Below are positions 54,704 to 63,963 of a stretch of 64,000 nt of DNA, one piece after another (the first letter of the stretch is position 1; each line of letters opens with the position of its first letter). Source of the stretch: Legionella rowbothamii (lineage in GTDB: Bacteria; Pseudomonadota; Gammaproteobacteria; Legionellales; Legionellaceae); contig NZ_CAAAIM010000001.1 of the NCBI RefSeq assembly GCF_900639985.1, positions 1,207,493 to 1,271,492 of the forward strand, in the 5' to 3' direction. The notes beneath the pieces are model-generated. The model worked only from the letters and a program-made list of their open reading frames with translations, searched no databases and was not told where the DNA came from. The position numbers and the translations under genes were made by a program.

Positions 54704-54867
54704 TATCCAACGCTTTACAATGCTAACCAATCTGTAGTATTAAAGTAATATGCAGCATAAAAATATCATTTTTGTTGAAGAATTAGACACAAAATGATAG
54801 TATTATGTACAATTAGGACCTCTTTGTATTCGGAACAGTGATACAAGCCCGTTTTAAGGTAAGATGT

Positions 54868-56163
54868 ATGGCGATAAATGAATCAGTGACAGTACCCATA
54901 TCGGGAGCAAATCAAAGCTCTACTCCTTGGGAAAAACAAGATACAGTTTGGATGCTAAGTCTTTACGGTACTGCAGTAGGTGCAGGAACTCTTTTCCTCC
55001 CTATTGACGCTGGCTTAAATGGCATTTTACCCTTAATTATCATGACCATATTGGCTTTTCCGATGACGTACTTTTCGCATCGAGCCTTATGTCGATTTGT
55101 TTTGTCTGGCTCCTCCGCGCAAAACAACATTACAGATGTGGTGGAAGAGCACTTTGGTACGTTTTCTGGCCGAATTCTAACGGCCTTATATTTTTTTGCA
55201 ATTTACCCCATCTTGTTAATGTATAGCGTCGCTATTACGAATACTGTAGAGAGTTTTCTGGTTAACCAAGTGGACGTCTCCGCCCCACCCCGAGCTCTTT
55301 TAGCAATTATTCTCATACTTGCTCTAATGGCAATCATCCGTTTTGGCCAAGAATTTATTGTAAAATCAATGTCACTAATGGTTTACCCCTTCGCGACTAT
55401 TTTACTATTCCTATCTTTATATTTAATTCCCAATTGGAATAATGCCATTTTGCAACACAGTAATTCCTTACATGCAAATGGTGGGAATGGGCTCCTAATG
55501 ACCCTATGGTTAGTTATTCCCGTCATGGTATTTTCCTTTAATCACTCACCCATTATTTCTTCTTTTGCGGTCAGCCAAAAAGAGCGCCATGGTGCTGCAG
55601 CGGATGAACGTTGTACCGATATAATGAAATACAGCCATTTAATGATGGTTTTTTCGGTCATGTTTTTTGTATTCAGCTGTGTATTTAGCCTATCTCCTCA
55701 AGATTTAATGCAAGCGAAACAACAAAATATTTCTATTTTGTCTTATCTTGCGAATCATTTTAAAACCCCATTAATCGCGTGCATCGCTCCAATTATTGCT
55801 TTTATTGCTATTTCCAAGTCTTTTTTGGGCCATTACCTAGGGGCTAAAGAAGGCCTAAGCAGCATTATTGTTAACTCATTAAAATCGTCTGGAAAGACTA
55901 TTAGTAAAGATAAACTGCAATTGATTATCGAAGTATTTATGATTATTACTTGTTGGATCACAGCCACCATTAATCCGAATATACTCAAAATTATTGAAAC
56001 CCTGGGTGGGCCGGTTATTGCGGTACTGTTATTCATTATGCCGATGTATGCTATTGCAAAAGTACCTGCAATGCAAAAATATCGCATCCACAAAATCAGC
56101 AATCTGTTCACCATTACTATGGGCGTGATTGCAATTTCTGCGATTGTTTACGGATTGCTTTAA
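54868..56163 (+). CDS. Amino-acid permease of the HAAAP (SdaC/TdcC) family
   Basis: An 11-helix inner-membrane transporter of hydroxy/aromatic amino acids. WMLSLYGTAVGAGTLFLPIDAGL near the N-terminus is the family's opening segment, followed by repeated hydrophobic segments. It resembles serine/threonine transporters such as SdaC. The start is ATG 54868, with AAGG eight bases upstream; the GTG at 54838 would add an unlikely basic leader. It stands 206 bases after the URC operon, beyond its terminator, so no link to uracil breakdown is implied. A palindromic repeat follows. Confidence 0.85.
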   Translation: MAINESVTVPISGANQSSTPWEKQDTVWMLSLYGTAVGAGTLFLPIDAGLNGILPLIIMTILAFPMTYFSHRALCRFVLSGSSAQNNITDVVEEHFGTFSGRILTALYFFAIYPILLMYSVAITNTVESFLVNQVDVSAPPRALLAIILILALMAIIRFGQEFIVKSMSLMVYPFATILLFLSLYLIPNWNNAILQHSNSLHANGGNGLLMTLWLVIPVMVFSFNHSPIISSFAVSQKERHGAAADERCTDIMKYSHLMMVFSVMFFVFSCVFSLSPQDLMQAKQQNISILSYLANHFKTPLIACIAPIIAFIAISKSFLGHYLGAKEGLSSIIVNSLKSSGKTISKDKLQLIIEVFMIITCWITATINPNILKIIETLGGPVIAVLLFIMPMYAIAKVPAMQKYRIHKISNLFTITMGVIAISAIVYGLL

Positions 56164-56170
56164 ATTTATA

Positions 56171-56202
56171 TCGTTTGCTAGGCTCAAAAGCCCAGCAAAC
56201 GA
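56171..56202 (+). repeat. Palindromic repeat after the permease gene
   Basis: TCGTTTGCT (56171-56179) pairs with AGCAAACGA (56194-56202), with an inner GGC/GCC pair. The loop TCAAAA and outer arms recall the dispersed GGCTGGGC family. It probably ends the permease transcript. Confidence 0.6.
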
Positions 56203-56329
56203 TGCTTGCACTAGGCCCAATCCTTATTAGCGTTTCAGCCCCGTATTCACCTCTTCGTTTCGTCCTACACTTGCCTCCACGCACCTAGATATGAAACAAT
56301 TGAACAAATTACTCATGCAGTTGCATTAA

Positions 56330-57121
56330 ATGCACAGTGAATTTCATTATTTACCTATAGAAAACATCCAAGCAGGTCAATATCAACCTCGACAAGACTT
56401 CAATCCCGACGCCTTAAAAGAATTGGCACAATCCATTGCTTCTCAAGGCTTAATCGAACCACTTATCGTACGTTCTATAGCCAAAGAGCGTTATGAAATT
56501 ATTGCCGGCGAGCGACGTTGGCGTGCCGCGAAAATAGCGGGAATGCAACAAGTTCCCTGCTTAATAGGCAATTACAATGACAAACAAGCCTGTGCACTGA
56601 CCTTGGTTGAAAACATCCAACGCGAAGATTTAAATCTCATTGAAGAAGCCGGTGCCTATCGTCGTTTAATGGATGAATTTAACTACCATCAAGATGAAAT
56701 TGCTACATTGGTGGGCAAATCACGGAGTCATATCGCTAATATCTTGCGTTTATTAAGCCTAACTCCTTTTGTTAAAGATTATCTTCGCGATCGCGCCCTA
56801 AGCTTAGGACATGCTCGCACCTTGATTGGCTTAAACCCAATGGACCAAGAATATTTAGCTGAGCAGGCGGTACAGGAACAATGGTCTGTTCGTCAATTAG
56901 AACAGGCTGTGAAAGAACAAAAGAGCAAAAACTCAACGCCGGTGAAGAATAACAAAAAAGATCGTGACATTGAGCGCTTACAAACTATTTTGGCAGAGCA
57001 AGTAGGCGCCCCTGTAGAAATAATCGACGATAATGGCGATGGCGGCTGGCTTAAAGTGAAATTTTTTAACAATGACACGCTTGCAGGGCTTTTGGAGCGC
57101 CTGGGCTTACGATATGATTAA
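56330..57121 (+). CDS. parB: ParB/Spo0J-type chromosome partitioning protein
   Basis: A 263-residue ParB. The N-terminal CTP-binding domain contains GERRWRAA (arginine patch at residues 60-66) and TLVENIQREDLNLIEEAGAY. A helix-turn-helix follows (QDEIATLVGKSRSHIANILRLL), then LSLGHARTLIGL. The C-terminal dimerisation domain is about 210-263. It is likely the chromosomal ParB. No ParA gene or parS-like site (TGTTTCACGTGAAACA) was seen nearby, so it is separated from its usual partner. Start ATG 56330; the ribosome binding site is weak. Confidence 0.92.
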   Translation: MHSEFHYLPIENIQAGQYQPRQDFNPDALKELAQSIASQGLIEPLIVRSIAKERYEIIAGERRWRAAKIAGMQQVPCLIGNYNDKQACALTLVENIQREDLNLIEEAGAYRRLMDEFNYHQDEIATLVGKSRSHIANILRLLSLTPFVKDYLRDRALSLGHARTLIGLNPMDQEYLAEQAVQEQWSVRQLEQAVKEQKSKNSTPVKNNKKDRDIERLQTILAEQVGAPVEIIDDNGDGGWLKVKFFNNDTLAGLLERLGLRYD

Positions 57122-57186
57122 GATCTGCTTCCAGAAGCAGCCTCTAACCCTAATAAAAACAATTATCCTAAAAAAAGGAACCAACA

Positions 57187-58980
57187 TTGATAAAACGGAT
57201 GCTAACTGGCTTGTGTTTGCTGGCGTTATCGTCAGGCTCTCAAAGTGGCAGTGTACAAAGTGACGTAGACGCATTAATTAAGCGAGTAAACCCTAATGTC
57301 AATCTTGGCATAGTCGTTATTGATTTAACCTCCGGGGAAACCTTATATCGCCGCAATGCGGACCGTTTTTACATCCCAGCCAGCAATATGAAACTGTTTT
57401 CTGAAGCAGCGGCATTGATGGTGCTCGGTCCAGATTATCATTTTACCAATCAATTAAGCATCAGTTCTGGAAAAGTGCAGCAAGGTGTATTACATGGTGA
57501 TATTTACCTAAAGCTCAGTGGCGATCCCTCCTTCTCACGTGATGATTTAAAAGAATTACTTTCTGCTTTAAAAGACTGGGACATCCACGCCATTCAAGGC
57601 AATGTCTATATTGATAGCAACCTAGCGAATGTCGATGCCTATCCCCCAGGATGGCTGAGCACTGATTTATCTTATAGTTATGGTGCCCCTAACGCTCCGG
57701 TGATGATTGACGCGAACCGATTAACTGTCACGGTAAACCCTGGAGCCAAAGCAGGCGATCAGGCAATTGTTGAAGCAAATGATAACGGTGCTGCCATCAG
57801 CATTAACAATCAGGCCATCACTAAGGCTAATGCAGAGGGGTGTGGTGTGGGCTTTTCATTAGACCAAGAAAATCACCTCACTGCTCGTGGCTGTGTAGGG
57901 GTAGGTCAATGGGCCGTACAGCAACGAATGGCAATAAAAAATCCTCTAGCTTATGCCCAAGGAATGATTAAAAATAATTTAACCCAAGCCAATATTCAAC
58001 TTAATGGCCAAGTTCAATTAGGTAAAACACCTGCAGGAGCGTTATTAATTGCCAACCAACAATCAAAAGCCTTATCTGAGTTGATGGCAGACACGCTCAA
58101 GCCATCCGATAATTTATACGCTGACAGTTTATATTTACACGCTGCAGCCAAACTCAATGGTGCTCCGGTGAACTGGAAAGAGGCCGAACCACTTATCAAA
58201 AGCTTTTTACAAACACAAACTGGAATTGATTTTAGTCGTTCTATATTTACAGATGGCTCAGGACTATCCCGCTATAGTTTGGTAACGCCTGAACAAACGA
58301 TTTCGCTATTAACGTTTTTATACCAACGCTTCCCTCTTGCTTATGAGTACATTGCCGCTTTACCTGTTTCTGGGCGTGATGGAACCCTACAAAAGCGATT
58401 CCGTGTTCCCACACAACAAGGTTTTGTACGAGCAAAAACGGGTACGATGACTGGAATAAATAGCCTATCTGGTTACTTATATACTGCCAATGGTCATACC
58501 TTGGCTTTTGCCATGTATGTGAATAGACAACCAGGGAAATCATCAGGCCCTGGACGCCCAGTATTAGATGCTTTATGTACTTATTTTCTTAAACTTAGCC
58601 CCGTAATAAATCACGCGCCCCAGCTTGTGACTGCCCATAAACCCGTTAATTTTCAATTAAAACCGAACCAAATAGAACGGCAGAAAGCACATCAGGCAAA
58701 ATGGAGACGCTTAGAGTCAGCGATACGTACTGTGCTTCGTGGTCAAGCAGTGAGTATTATCTACCGTGGCGATGAATTGGTGGTAACGGATAATCTATCA
58801 GATGCCAATAAGGTATGGGCATCACTGCAATCCGTCGTGCAAAAATATCCTTTTGCCGTGATGTTGTCCTCTAAAACCCTAGCCATTAATCCTGCGGCTA
58901 AACCCGCATTACTGTGGGTGCAATCTAAAGATACGAACAACCAAGCAGTGCGCGTGTGGACGATTAAGGAATCCGCATAA
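57187..58980 (+). CDS. dacB: D-alanyl-D-alanine carboxypeptidase/endopeptidase (PBP4/DacB, S13 family)
   Basis: A periplasmic penicillin-binding protein that cleaves peptidoglycan peptides. Signal peptide: MIKRMLTGLCLLALSSGSQS. Catalytic motifs: SxxK at Ser66-Lys69 (PASNMK), SxN at Ser307-Asn309 (PSDNLYADS), and KTG at 417-419 (RAKTGTMTG). It is 597 residues long, about 110 more than E. coli DacB; the extra lies C-terminal of the KTG domain and is basic, with no known motif (QIERQKAHQAKWRRLES). The TTG start at 57187 has AAAAAGGA upstream with good spacing. Upstream gene parB ends 65 bases before. Confidence 0.9.
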   Translation: MIKRMLTGLCLLALSSGSQSGSVQSDVDALIKRVNPNVNLGIVVIDLTSGETLYRRNADRFYIPASNMKLFSEAAALMVLGPDYHFTNQLSISSGKVQQGVLHGDIYLKLSGDPSFSRDDLKELLSALKDWDIHAIQGNVYIDSNLANVDAYPPGWLSTDLSYSYGAPNAPVMIDANRLTVTVNPGAKAGDQAIVEANDNGAAISINNQAITKANAEGCGVGFSLDQENHLTARGCVGVGQWAVQQRMAIKNPLAYAQGMIKNNLTQANIQLNGQVQLGKTPAGALLIANQQSKALSELMADTLKPSDNLYADSLYLHAAAKLNGAPVNWKEAEPLIKSFLQTQTGIDFSRSIFTDGSGLSRYSLVTPEQTISLLTFLYQRFPLAYEYIAALPVSGRDGTLQKRFRVPTQQGFVRAKTGTMTGINSLSGYLYTANGHTLAFAMYVNRQPGKSSGPGRPVLDALCTYFLKLSPVINHAPQLVTAHKPVNFQLKPNQIERQKAHQAKWRRLESAIRTVLRGQAVSIIYRGDELVVTDNLSDANKVWASLQSVVQKYPFAVMLSSKTLAINPAAKPALLWVQSKDTNNQAVRVWTIKESA

Positions 58981-59050
58981 AAAATATGCATATAGAACAA
59001 AAATGGCCTTTTTGAGCTGCTTGAGTGTATAATACTGAGGGATAACTTCC

Positions 59051-59133
59051 TAGCCTGGATGGAAGCGTGGCGCAATCCGGGATCAACGCCAGCTCAAGCT
59101 TTGATCCCGGACTACCTACCCAAGCCCGGGCGA
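59051..59133. repeat. Palindromic dispersed repeat with CCGGGATCAA/TTGATCCCGG arms
   Basis: TAGCCTGGATGGAAGC opens it; ten-base inverted arms lie at 59077-59086 and 59101-59110. The sequence resembles the common 'tagcctggatg...aatccggga' intergenic elements of gammaproteobacteria. It sits 70 bases after dacB, before the phosphoesterase gene. Confidence 0.65.
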
Positions 59134-59169
59134 AGTTGAACTCCCTTAACATCTATTTTGGAGAAAAAA

Positions 59170-60342
59170 TTGAGCTTTGTAATCCGTAGCGTGCTCCTCA
59201 CCTTTTTCCTATTAAGCTTCACATATGCAGCCCCAATACAATTTTTAACGGTGAGCGATATCCATTATGGCGCTAAAAATAGCCTAGGCGATGGCCAAGA
59301 CGCCGGACCCGAGCTGCTTAAACTTACCGAAAATAAAATAAAAGAATTAAGTCCTACGGTAAATTTTATCCTTTTTTTAGGTGATATTCCTGCTCATGCT
59401 CTGCTGTTTACCGCAGCGAAAGCAGAATATGAAAAAACCGTTTTTCAAAGCTTATATCGCAGTGATGTAGCTCAAAAACCTATATTTTATATTCCAGGAA
59501 ATAATGATTCTCTGCAAGGAAACTATCAACCTTTTGAAAAAAATGGTATTTCTCCATTGACCTATGCTACTGATTGGGATGGGGCTTGTGCTCATTGTAA
59601 AGGTTTAATAATTGATGACAGCCACATGTATCACGATGGCTACTATTCCAGCTATGTTATTCCTAATAACAAAGAGGTTATCCTATTCGCCTTAAATGCT
59701 ACCCAATGGACTAAAATATCTTGGTTAAGACATGGATTTTTATCTAAATACAAAAACCAAGACGCCGATGCACAAACGCAATTAGGCTGGCTAGAAGAAC
59801 AATTAAAAAGCCACAGTGCAAAACAATTACTTATTGCGATGCATGAACCACCAGGGCGCTCTTACCTAGGAGAACCTATTTGGTATGAACAATATGAACA
59901 AGATTTTATAAAAATATTAAACAAATACAGTAACTTATATGGCCAAATTACCTTGCTGAGCTCCCACACCCATATGGAAGAATTCCGCAGAATTCGATTA
60001 GACAATGGAATGAATTTATACGATTATGCCACTCCAAGTATCAGCCGTAATCACCATAACTACTCTGCACTTAAAATATTTAGCTTAACCCCAGAATTGC
60101 GAATCAAAGACTTTACCACCTACTACACGAGTTCATTGCATGAATGGAAGAATGAACAATATCATGCTCTGGGCACCCTAGATCCTATTTTACCTAATTG
60201 CCAAAATCAAACATTGGCAGAATGCTTAGATCAATTAAGTCCAGACCAAGTCTGTGAGGACTTGGATAAAGGGGCATTTTATGGGGTAAAAAACCCTAAT
60301 GTATCAGATAACAACTGTAAAAAAATCTTTACTGTAAACTAA
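59170..60342 (+). CDS. Exported calcineurin-like metallophosphoesterase (acid sphingomyelinase-like)
   Basis: A 390-residue secreted hydrolase. Signal peptide FVIRSVLLTFFLLSFTYAA. The dinuclear-metal motifs are all visible: VSDIHYG (Asp-x-His), LFLGDIPAH, PGNNDSL, AMHEPPG and LSSHTHMEE. This set is that of acid-sphingomyelinase-like phosphodiesterases. The substrate may be a phospholipid, nucleotide or phosphoester, and host sphingomyelin is a possibility only. I start at TTG 59170, with GGAG six bases before it; a TTG at 59158 sits inside the ribosome binding site. The C-terminal region has cysteines likely to form disulfides (NCQNQTLAEC, VCEDLDKG, NNCKK). Confidence 0.85.
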   Translation: MSFVIRSVLLTFFLLSFTYAAPIQFLTVSDIHYGAKNSLGDGQDAGPELLKLTENKIKELSPTVNFILFLGDIPAHALLFTAAKAEYEKTVFQSLYRSDVAQKPIFYIPGNNDSLQGNYQPFEKNGISPLTYATDWDGACAHCKGLIIDDSHMYHDGYYSSYVIPNNKEVILFALNATQWTKISWLRHGFLSKYKNQDADAQTQLGWLEEQLKSHSAKQLLIAMHEPPGRSYLGEPIWYEQYEQDFIKILNKYSNLYGQITLLSSHTHMEEFRRIRLDNGMNLYDYATPSISRNHHNYSALKIFSLTPELRIKDFTTYYTSSLHEWKNEQYHALGTLDPILPNCQNQTLAECLDQLSPDQVCEDLDKGAFYGVKNPNVSDNNCKKIFTVN

Positions 60343-60441
60343 GAAATTCAGCATTAGCTCGCAAAACCTTCGTGTGTGCGTTCAGGCTTAGCATTCGCTG
60401 GGTATGTTTTATTTAACTCAAAAAATTGCATATCCCAGCGC

Positions 60442-61191
60442 TTAAAAACCGGATGAAGAAGGCTTCGTAGCAACATCACTTAAAAGCTCTTCTTCGTCTT
60501 TTTTCTGTGAGTTATATTTATCTTTAAAATCTTTAAATTTTTCCGTGCCCTCGGCTCCATATTCAGGCATTTTGGGATTTACTTGCTCTGAGGAATTAAG
60601 GGCTTCTTGATCTGCTTTTGCCGCAGCATTATTTACATAACCAACCCCATAACCAAAGAACCGAAAAGTCGATGTAACACTTTGACCTAGAGTCGATATC
60701 ATTGTAGGAACTTGAGAAGCTACATTAATTGCGGCTGCGGTAATCATTTGCCCGATGAGCTTATTATGATTTTGGATTACATTGAGGCCTAAACCATCGT
60801 CGATGACCTCACTATATCCCATTTGAGAGTTTAGAATATATGTATTACAAGCATGATAACCAGGAATATTTTCGACATTAATACCGTTGCCTTGAGCAAA
60901 TGATTCAAACGCTGAGCCTGCATGCAGTACTTTTTTTGCCTCAGCAGCAATATCACTAATCTCACTTTGATAGGGGTCAATAGTCAACATAAGGTAATTA
61001 AATGCTTCGCCTCCAGCGATTATTAAGTTCTCTTTGGTTAAATACCCCTTGATACTTTGACCGACAAAATCACATCCTTGTTGAAAATAGTTACCTTTAG
61101 ATTTAACCTCTTCTTCCTTTTTGATCTCTTCCCTAGTAAGATTATCGTGATGGCTTTTGTATCGATTTCTCTTTCTTTTACCCATGGCCAT
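60442..61191 (-). CDS. Unknown protein with basic N-terminus and acidic C-terminus; effector candidate
   Basis: A 249-residue protein that I do not recognise. It begins MAMGKRKRNRYKSHHD, a cluster of basic residues that could be a nuclear or RNA-binding signal. Residues 60-200 contain Ala/Gly-rich amphipathic segments (LIGQMITAAAINVASQVPTM, TSTFRFFGYGVGYVNNAAAK) that may contact membranes. The tail KKDEEELLSDVATKPSSSGF has a glutamate block followed by Ser-rich residues, as in Dot/Icm signals. Start ATG 61191 lacks a strong ribosome binding site. Effector status is inference. Confidence 0.6.
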   Translation of the reverse strand: MAMGKRKRNRYKSHHDNLTREEIKKEEEVKSKGNYFQQGCDFVGQSIKGYLTKENLIIAGGEAFNYLMLTIDPYQSEISDIAAEAKKVLHAGSAFESFAQGNGINVENIPGYHACNTYILNSQMGYSEVIDDGLGLNVIQNHNKLIGQMITAAAINVASQVPTMISTLGQSVTSTFRFFGYGVGYVNNAAAKADQEALNSSEQVNPKMPEYGAEGTEKFKDFKDKYNSQKKDEEELLSDVATKPSSSGF

Positions 61192-61350
61192 ACCAACAAA
61201 AACACAGTGCGTACATTAATTATACACAAGGATCGTTTGATGCGCATAATGAAGCCGGAATTTTTGTACTCCCACATAGTATTTATACCTATTGATTAAC
61301 AAAATGAACTGTCTGCATACAATTATGCAGATAAATACTGGTGATAAAAG

Positions 61351-61695
61351 ATGAACTCAGATACTCGAAGATTTATTGTTGGCCATCCTGGAGCAGGCAA
61401 AATTTTATTAACAAAAACTATTTCCGAAAATCTCGGTTGGAACTATATCGATGCAGATGAGCAAGTTATCTATTTACAGCTTAATCGACAAATCCAAATG
61501 ACTCGCCTAGCCCAAAACCAACAACCATTTTTATTAGATGGTACACTTGAAGAGTTCCTATAAAAACACCATGAGCAACGAAATCATCTCTATGAAGAAC
61601 TGTCTACATTCAAAATTGATAGTAATGATCATAATTTCGAAGCACACGTCGATTCTGTGCTTCAATTAATAGCTTCTTCGATTGATAGCGTTTAG
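61351..61695 (+). pseudogene. Decayed, shortened shikimate-kinase-like gene
   Basis: The start MNSDTRRFIV-GHPGAGK resembles a P-loop kinase of the shikimate kinase family, but the Walker Ser/Thr has become Ile (GHPGAGKILL). Residues 31-60 read NYIDADEQVIYLQLNRQ, joining the start of the enzyme to a later part (VIYLQLNRQIQMTR), so a middle section of perhaps 60 residues is missing. A TAA follows FLEEFL-like EEFL at 61561-61563, after which the frame continues as KHHEQRNHLYEELSTFKID, a typical shikimate kinase C-terminus, to a TAG at 61695. Deletion, nonsense codon and lost P-loop residue make this a pseudogene. It is close to, but separate from, the reductase gene downstream. Confidence 0.75.
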
Positions 61696-61767
61696 ATCTA
61701 ATAAATTATCAGTTGGTAAGCAATTCAGTTCCTGCTACTATAATTTTATTTCTTAAAGAATTTAATC

Positions 61768-63123
61768 ATGAAAAACAATCAATTTGATCTAATCGTTATT
61801 GGGGGCGGTAGTGGTGGTATTGCCAGTGCGGTGCGAGCAGCAAAGCACGGAGCCAAAGTAGCAGTAGTTGAACCTAACCATTTAGGTGGAACCTGCGTTA
61901 ATTTAGGTTGTGTTCCTAAAAAAATGATGTTTAATGCCTCTATGATGGCAGAAACAATGCATCGAGCACCGGATTATGGCTTTGATCCCGTTGCAGTTAA
62001 ATTAGATTGGAATGATTTAGTTAACAAACGTAACGCATATATTGATCGCCTAAGAGCAAGTTATACAAAACGTTTTGAACAATTTAAAATTACCCACATT
62101 CAGGGTTATGGCGCATTTCATGATAAAAACTCAGTGGAAGTAAACGAACAAATTTACCATGCACATCATATCATTATTGCCACTGGTGGCGAGCCTGTCA
62201 TTCCCATGCTCACAGGCATGAAGCATGTAATTGATTCTGATGGTTTTTTTTCATTAACGAAACAACCTGAAAAAGTAGCCATCATTGGAAGTGGCTATAT
62301 TGGAGTTGAACTGGCCGGGGTATTAAATGGTCTCGGTTCTGAAACTCATTTACTTATGAGAGGAGAAAAACCTCTCAGTCGTTTTGATCATGTTTTAGGT
62401 GATACTCTTTTAGAAGTTATGCAACAACAAGGGATCCATGTACATCAAAATCATAGAGCATGTGAAGTAACTCTACATAGTGATGGTAGAAAAGCCATAG
62501 CCTGCAAAAGCGGCGCCCTGCTTTCTGATTTGGATGTGATCATTGCTGCAGTAGGTAGAAAGCCTAGAACTCATACTTTAAATTTAAATGCCGTAGAAGT
62601 TAAAACTGATGAACATGGATTAGTGCTGGTTGATGCATTCCAAAATACCAGTACACAAGGAATTTATGCGATTGGGGATGTTACTGAGGCACCCGCTCTC
62701 ACTCCAGTGGCTATAGCTGCCGGACGCAGACTGGCTGATCGCTTATTTGGTGAGCAACCGGATTCTCATTTAAATTATGACTATATTTCATCTGTGGTAT
62801 TTAGCCACCCTCCTGTTGGAACAGTAGGGCTAACTGAAGAGCAAGCAATAAAAAAATATGGTAAGGAACAGATTAAAATCTATCAGACACGTTTTAATTC
62901 CATGTACTATGCTTCAAGTGATGATAAGATTCCAACAGTCATGAAACTAGTAACCCTTGGCAAGGAAGAGCGAATAATTGGTTTGCATGTAATCGGCTTA
63001 GGTGCAGATGAAATGTTGCAGGGTTTTGGTGTGGCAGTAAAAATGGGTGCATGTAAAAAGGATTTTGATAACACAGTTGCTATTCACCCAACAAGTGCTG
63101 AAGAATTTGTAACTATGGTGTAA
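61768..63123 (+). CDS. gor: Glutathione-disulfide reductase
   Basis: A 451-residue FAD- and NADPH-dependent disulfide reductase. FAD-binding [14 protein letters not shown] is at the start. The redox pair Cys43/Cys48 is in [13 protein letters not shown], the glutathione reductase form rather than that of dihydrolipoamide dehydrogenase. NAD(P)H-binding [11 protein letters not shown] lies mid-protein, and the C-terminal HPTSAEE contains the catalytic His. It maintains reduced glutathione against oxidants. No strong ribosome binding site is seen. The carbonic anhydrase-like gene follows five bases later and is probably co-transcribed. Confidence 0.94.
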   Translation: MKNNQFDLIVIGGGSGGIASAVRAAKHGAKVAVVEPNHLGGTCVNLGCVPKKMMFNASMMAETMHRAPDYGFDPVAVKLDWNDLVNKRNAYIDRLRASYTKRFEQFKITHIQGYGAFHDKNSVEVNEQIYHAHHIIIATGGEPVIPMLTGMKHVIDSDGFFSLTKQPEKVAIIGSGYIGVELAGVLNGLGSETHLLMRGEKPLSRFDHVLGDTLLEVMQQQGIHVHQNHRACEVTLHSDGRKAIACKSGALLSDLDVIIAAVGRKPRTHTLNLNAVEVKTDEHGLVLVDAFQNTSTQGIYAIGDVTEAPALTPVAIAAGRRLADRLFGEQPDSHLNYDYISSVVFSHPPVGTVGLTEEQAIKKYGKEQIKIYQTRFNSMYYASSDDKIPTVMKLVTLGKEERIIGLHVIGLGADEMLQGFGVAVKMGACKKDFDNTVAIHPTSAEEFVTMV

Positions 63124-63128
63124 TAAAG

Positions 63129-63665
63129 ATGAATCATTCTATTCGTAGTTTCCAGGGCAAAAGCCCTACCCTAGGTAATAAAGTCTATATAGACTCACAA
63201 GCCGCTGTAATTGGTGATGTAACTTTAGGAGATGATGTTTCCATTTGGCCAATGGCGGTTTTACGTGGGGATGTAAACTTCATAAAAATAGGTAATGCCT
63301 GCAGTATTCAAGATGGTGCGATTCTCCACGTTACTCATGATGGTCCTTATACTTCAGGAGGTAAGCCTTTGATTTTAGGTCAAGGGATTACTGTGGGACA
63401 TCAAGCAGTATTGCATGGTTGTACGATCGATGATTATTGCCTCATTGGGATGGGGGCTCTCATTTTAGATGCCGTTCATATTCAACATCACGTTATGGTT
63501 GCAGCAGGGAGTGTGGTTTCTCCAGGAAAAATTCTAGAAAGCGGCTATTTATACCTTGGAAATCCCGCACGTGCGGTACGAAAACTAACAGCAACCGAGT
63601 TAGAGCAATTAGATTATTCTGCTCGGCATTATGTGCGTCTAAAAGATAGGTATTTAAATCAGTAG
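63129..63665 (+). CDS. Gamma-carbonic-anhydrase-like protein (YrdA/PaaY family)
   Basis: A 178-residue left-handed beta-helix trimer protein. Hexapeptide repeats run through residues 20-140 (AVIGDVTLGDDVSIWPMAVLRG; then LGQGITVGHQAVLHGCTIDDY and LIGMGALILDAV). The zinc histidines of this family appear in HVTHDG and VGHQAVLHG. YrdA-type proteins are listed as gamma-class carbonic anhydrases but are often inactive or have other acyltransferase-like roles. It is five bases after gor, so the same transcript is likely; the functional link is not clear. Confidence 0.85.
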   Translation: MNHSIRSFQGKSPTLGNKVYIDSQAAVIGDVTLGDDVSIWPMAVLRGDVNFIKIGNACSIQDGAILHVTHDGPYTSGGKPLILGQGITVGHQAVLHGCTIDDYCLIGMGALILDAVHIQHHVMVAAGSVVSPGKILESGYLYLGNPARAVRKLTATELEQLDYSARHYVRLKDRYLNQ

Positions 63666-63889
63666 GGGCATAACCTGACTGCCAGCAGCAACAGGTTTTC
63701 CTTAACAGCCGCTATGGCAGAGCTTGGAACCAGCATTTAAGCTGCATTTCTCCGACATTTTCTGTATAAAATAGCAACTCGAAGCATAAAACTTGGATTG
63801 CTTCACTTTTTCCGCACTAGCGAGTGTTTTTTTATTTAGTTAATTTCCCGATTAGCTCTCTTTCAGCCCTTGAGGCTTGTTTCTAACCT

Positions 63890-63963
63890 GTAGATTAGGC
63901 CTATGACCCAACAAAGCATCTAGCCGCGCCAGCGCGCTATGTTGGGCGATAGGCCCAATCTAC
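63890..63963. repeat. Long imperfect palindromic repeat near the right edge
   Basis: GTAGATTAGGCCTATGACCC (63890-63909, continuing) is inverted at 63940-63963 (TGTTGGGCGATAGGCCCAATC and onward) with about three mismatches in 24 bases; an inner GC-rich dyad lies between them. It resembles the other repeats with a TAGGCTGGGC-like core and is probably a MITE-like element. The remainder of 63666-64000 has no gene that I can support. Confidence 0.65.

Noticed and set aside
61057..61299. 80-residue plus-strand ORF opposite the effector candidate
   Set aside because: No ribosome binding site or family; the minus-strand gene is better supported.
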